This document shows positions 60,988 through 64,000 of a stretch of 64,000 nt of DNA, piece by piece. The DNA is from Bacteroidaceae bacterium (GTDB taxonomy: Bacteria; Bacteroidota; Bacteroidia; Bacteroidales; Bacteroidaceae). The notes under the pieces are model-generated. The model searched no databases. It had not been told where the DNA came from and was given only the letters and a program-made list of their open reading frames with translations. Location: assembly GCA_024398495.1 (NCBI GenBank), contig JAKSJA010000008.1:1-64000 (forward strand), given 5' to 3'. The first letter of the stretch is position 1. Every line of letters begins with the position of its first letter. The position numbers and the translations under genes were made by a program.

Positions 60988-63594
60988 TTATTTGACTATG
61001 TATTTCTTAGCGTTGCTAATAACGATGCCCTTATAGTTGTTGCTTACACGCTGACCCTGCATGTTGTAAGTTGTGGTAGATGCAGTTTTTGTATTGATAA
61101 TGCCTCTAATGTTGGATGTGATATTTGAGTATGGAGCGAAAGTGTAGAGGTCGTTGGTTACGTTGGTCTTGTCCTTGCCTGTATAGTTGAATACGATGCT
61201 ACCTACAATATTGTCGATGAGTGCGTCAACGTCGAGTCCTGCTTCAGCGAAGCCATCCTTTACGCTCTGTACGATGAAGTCCTTGAGGAAGAGATAGTCA
61301 GGAGCCACAAGACATTCGAAGAGTGAGTTTACGCCTGCGTGGAACTCGTCAACAACCCGCTGTCCCATGGTCTTGTCTTCGTTGCCCTGAGCATTGATAG
61401 TGATAACCTTAATCAGTGGAGGAATGACGGTGCTGTTGATGTTGTTTGCCAGTTCTTCGCCAGTCTCTGGGAGTTTGAAGAGCATATTCTTGTCGCGGAG
61501 GAAATCAATTTCCTGAGTCTCATCAATTTCAAATGTAAATCTCTCGGTAAGGAATTTCTGGATTTGTGGCCAGTAGTCGATGATGGCTGCTTCTACTGCT
61601 TTTGGTAGTTCGTTGATGGTGCGATAGTATGCATATTCTTCGAATGTCATGCCGTCAGGAGCAGTGAAGTCCTTGACGAAATCTGTTGTGATGTACATGC
61701 CTCCGTTTTGGAATGAAACGGTGCGCAGTGGACATTCGTAGGCAGTTGCAAAGCCTGTGTTTACCTGATAGAATGAATTGTCCTGACCTATGTTGATGCA
61801 CTGGATGTCGGTAGCATTGGTGCCGGCTGTGAATACCACTGATACACCACACTGTGCAAGGAGAGCCTGTACCTCAGCATTATCAATCGTGTACTTAATT
61901 TCTTGTCCTGTTGCATCGCCTGTGAATGCTGCAAGATTGAGTCCGTCATTGTTGTTCATTATGTTGCCGAGAGTGGCAAAACCGTTGAATGGAGCAGCAA
62001 TGATGTGTGACGAGATGGCGATAATCTTACGTCCTGTGGCGATAGCGTTGCCGCATGCACTCTTAATCCAATTGAATGTAGCTTCGTTGATGTGTCCGCT
62101 CTTCATCAGTGAGTCACCGTATTCTTTGTATTCGCATCCGTCAATGGCGAGTAGAGCAATATTACTGTTCAGATAAGTCATGTACGACAGAGTGTTTTCA
62201 TCGCGAGATACAGCATTGTTGAATCCGTAGTTGGCGTAGAGAGATACGAACTGATCGGCAGTGATGTTCTGTGTAGGAATGGTGTTGTCGCCGTCATAGA
62301 TGGCTGCTGATGGGTTAGCAATGTCAACTGCGCCTGGTACTACGCATACGTTGATACCTGCGTTAAGGAGTGTCTGGAGTTTGTTAGCGAGTAACTGATG
62401 ACTTGTGAGATCACCGCCCTTTGTGAGGTCGCCTATCACGAGGAGAGCCTGTGGCTTAGCTGCGATAACCTTGTTCAACTGCCAATCAACGAGAGCAGGA
62501 GAATCGGAGTAAAGGTTTGCGTTAAGTAAGGCAGACTTCTGGAATGCTATGCCATCGTTCACGAGAATTTCTGGAGCCATGAGCCCAGGGGCACCCATTA
62601 CCATCACTTGTCCGAGAGGAGCTTCCGCAATGGCATAGTTGCCTACGGTGAATACTGTTTCCTCGAAGATAGGAGTACCGTCGGCAGCAATTGGGCGTAC
62701 ATGATAAACGCCAGGTTCGAGTCCTTCGATGGTTGTCACCTTGCTGTAGAAACGTTCATCGATGTTATCTGTGACAATAATGGAGCATGCCATTGGTACG
62801 AGTGAGTTGTTCTTGTAAATCTGCACGCAATTATTCTTTGCAAGGTTCTCATATGCGATGTCGATGCTTTCGCCAGCCTCGATGCTGTTCTTAGAGATGC
62901 TTATCTTAGGAGTGATGTAGGTAGGAGTACCGCCTTCTTTTACTGTTACGATAGAGTGGCCGTCGGCATTTACCTTCTTGAAATCTGTGCCTTCGATTCC
63001 AAATGTGGCAGTGGTGAAGAAGTCTGAGTTTAGTGGATTGCCTGTCCATGCTTCCACTGCGTCAGTGTTTTCGTCGTTCGACTCAATGTTGCCTACGATA
63101 TAGTCGATTTCGTAGTCGCCAGCTACACCATTATTGAGCACGTCAAAGTCGATGGCGATGGAGTCGCAACCGCCGTTCTCTGACTTGAGACTGCGACGAT
63201 AGATGTTCTTTGTGCGGAACCCAACCCACTCATATCCTTCACGTGGGAATGCTTCGTTACATACGTGTGAGTAGTTAGGGCTATAGACCATGTCGAGTTG
63301 TGTGTTTACATCCCATTTGCCATCAATCATGGCACCAGCCTTGCCATACTGCTTGAGTGCACCTTCCTTTACTGAAACGGTCCAGTTTGAAGGAACGCAT
63401 ACAGCGAACATTGAGTAACCTGTCTGTGGGTCACTGTTGTTGTCGTTGACTACGAGGATACGAGCCGAGTAGGCTTTGTTTGGATCTACAGTCTTAGGAG
63501 AGTAAATCTTACCAATGCGGTAGCATGATGCAAAAACCATGGTGATTGCAACAATGATAAGCCACTTGTTCTTGAATAGTTTTGAATTTTTCAT
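60988..63594 (-). CDS. Lipoprotein with degenerate metallophosphoesterase domain
   Basis: The 868-residue lipoprotein (VFASC, Cys24) has a front domain (about 24-200) shared with the lipoprotein at 41065, then an Ig-like part (230-325). A calcineurin-type phosphoesterase layout (330-600) follows, then a helical region and the tail TYNMQGQRVSNNYKGIVISN. The phosphoesterase motifs are mostly lost: the D-x-H site reads APG (335-337), GNHD reads GAVD (421-424), HH reads SH (529-530) and GHxH reads AGTN (590-593). GDLTK (388-392) is kept. It is therefore probably a non-catalytic binding protein. It lies on the opposite strand, convergent with the main locus. Confidence 0.75.
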   Translation of the reverse strand: MKNSKLFKNKWLIIVAITMVFASCYRIGKIYSPKTVDPNKAYSARILVVNDNNSDPQTGYSMFAVCVPSNWTVSVKEGALKQYGKAGAMIDGKWDVNTQLDMVYSPNYSHVCNEAFPREGYEWVGFRTKNIYRRSLKSENGGCDSIAIDFDVLNNGVAGDYEIDYIVGNIESNDENTDAVEAWTGNPLNSDFFTTATFGIEGTDFKKVNADGHSIVTVKEGGTPTYITPKISISKNSIEAGESIDIAYENLAKNNCVQIYKNNSLVPMACSIIVTDNIDERFYSKVTTIEGLEPGVYHVRPIAADGTPIFEETVFTVGNYAIAEAPLGQVMVMGAPGLMAPEILVNDGIAFQKSALLNANLYSDSPALVDWQLNKVIAAKPQALLVIGDLTKGGDLTSHQLLANKLQTLLNAGINVCVVPGAVDIANPSAAIYDGDNTIPTQNITADQFVSLYANYGFNNAVSRDENTLSYMTYLNSNIALLAIDGCEYKEYGDSLMKSGHINEATFNWIKSACGNAIATGRKIIAISSHIIAAPFNGFATLGNIMNNNDGLNLAAFTGDATGQEIKYTIDNAEVQALLAQCGVSVVFTAGTNATDIQCINIGQDNSFYQVNTGFATAYECPLRTVSFQNGGMYITTDFVKDFTAPDGMTFEEYAYYRTINELPKAVEAAIIDYWPQIQKFLTERFTFEIDETQEIDFLRDKNMLFKLPETGEELANNINSTVIPPLIKVITINAQGNEDKTMGQRVVDEFHAGVNSLFECLVAPDYLFLKDFIVQSVKDGFAEAGLDVDALIDNIVGSIVFNYTGKDKTNVTNDLYTFAPYSNITSNIRGIINTKTASTTTYNMQGQRVSNNYKGIVISNAKKYIVK

Positions 63595-63709
63595 AAAATT
63601 TTAGGTTTTTGAAGTTATATGAATGAAGATTTATTGTTTGTATTTGGTTTTAGGTTATGGGTTTTAGTTATATGTTGCCCAAGAGCTCAAAGCCTCATAA
63701 CCTTATTAC

Positions 63710-64000
63710 CTAAAACCTTAAAACCATTTTTTCTTTGTACAGATACTGTTTATGTAGCAATGCGACACCTTTGGACAGTGATTCCGCAGGAGCTTCTATG
63801 CATATTGTTTTCTTTTCCAAAGGCAATAGTGTGAAATAGTTGTCCGTCATCGTGGTAGGCAAGATTCGTTCCTGTGTTTCTGGCACAACGAGGCGTAGGC
63901 GGTTGCCGAATGCCACAGTAGTGGAATGATTCTCAACGATAACCTTTGCTATACCTGTGGTTACATCTGTGTTTATTACCATGGCTGTGATATCAGCTTC
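63710..64000 (-). CDS. C-terminal end of a second GH2-like protein (partial)
   Basis: The frame is open to the right edge, so only the last 96 codons are seen. It matches the C-terminal Ig-like part of the GH2 protein at 34768. Matching pairs are NTDVTTGIAKVIVENHSTT against TDDTTIKATATLKNNSST, RLRLVVPETQERILPTTMTD against RLRLVDDMNQRILPVIMDD, and NYFTLLPLEKKTI against NYITLLPGESKTI. Unlike that protein it ends soon after, without a tail motif. A 115-bp gap with inverted TTTTAGGTTATG/CATAACC-type repeats (63646-63717) separates it from the lipoprotein gene. Confidence 0.7.
   Translation of the reverse strand, partial: EADITAMVINTDVTTGIAKVIVENHSTTVAFGNRLRLVVPETQERILPTTMTDNYFTLLPLEKKTICIEAPAESLSKGVALLHKQYLYKEKMVLRF

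Overview
The window looks like a Bacteroidetes chromosome, most probably Prevotella or a close relative. The reasons are the SusC/SusD pair, a hybrid two-component regulator, TAnnTTTG-type promoter boxes, MKK-type signal peptides with Bacteroidetes lipoboxes, and short C-terminal tails of the 'Y.L.G..V....GI.I..GKK..VK' kind. It was read by eye with no database search, so family names rest on motifs and on remembered family features.

Region 1 (1-6.0 kb) is AT-rich and accessory. It starts with a degenerate tandem array with a strict 22-bp period (1-440), open at the left edge. A minus-strand array of orphan RHS C-terminal cassettes follows. Each cassette has a short conserved RHS core (GLNTYDYGARQYDPARITW...) fused to a different toxin-like tail, and each is followed by a candidate immunity gene (secreted protein, multi-pass membrane protein, NTF2-fold lipoprotein, Sel1-repeat lipoprotein). 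No full-length rhs gene is present. Two cassettes carry the same promoter block.

Region 2 (6.1-13.3 kb) is a tightly packed minus-strand housekeeping operon: rfbB, a MATE exporter, a cytidylate-kinase-like protein, a phosphoesterase, xseA, xseB, a DUF5687 membrane protein and an ABC ATPase. A tRNA-Gly(CCC) gene diverges from it at 13.39 kb.

Region 3 (13.8-60.7 kb) is one very large polysaccharide utilisation locus. The first block (13.8-33.7 kb) encodes a TIG/NHL lipoprotein, SusC, SusD, a BT_3987-like surface lipoprotein, a DUF5005-like propeller, GH97, two GH92 alpha-mannosidases, GH43, an SGNH esterase and a sialate-esterase-like enzyme. A small exported protein with its own promoter and terminator-like hairpin follows. 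The second block (34.8-53.8 kb) encodes GH2, SGNH, another propeller, a lipoprotein, a CE1-like esterase, GH130, the hybrid sensor-regulator, an (alpha/alpha)6 glycosidase, a ROK sugar kinase, ManA and a glutaminase-A-like protein. A convergent gene of unknown glycosidase type (53.9-55.6 kb) is followed by a last block (55.8-60.7 kb) with a small exported protein, two more propellers and an MFS sugar importer.

The logic is mannose-centred. Surface lipoproteins and SusCD bind and import oligosaccharides. Esterases and capping glycosidases strip side groups, and GH92/GH130/GH2 release mannose. The MFS carrier brings the monosaccharide in, the ROK kinase phosphorylates it, and ManA sends mannose-6-P to fructose-6-P. 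GH97 of the retaining alpha-galactosidase type plus GH43 and GH130 would fit a capped or acetylated mannan such as fungal galactomannan or mannoprotein glycan; this is inference.

Region 4 (60.99-64.0 kb, minus strand) holds a lipoprotein with a metallophosphoesterase-like domain that has lost most of its metal-binding residues, and the C-terminal end of a second GH2-like enzyme running off the right edge, so the locus probably continues.
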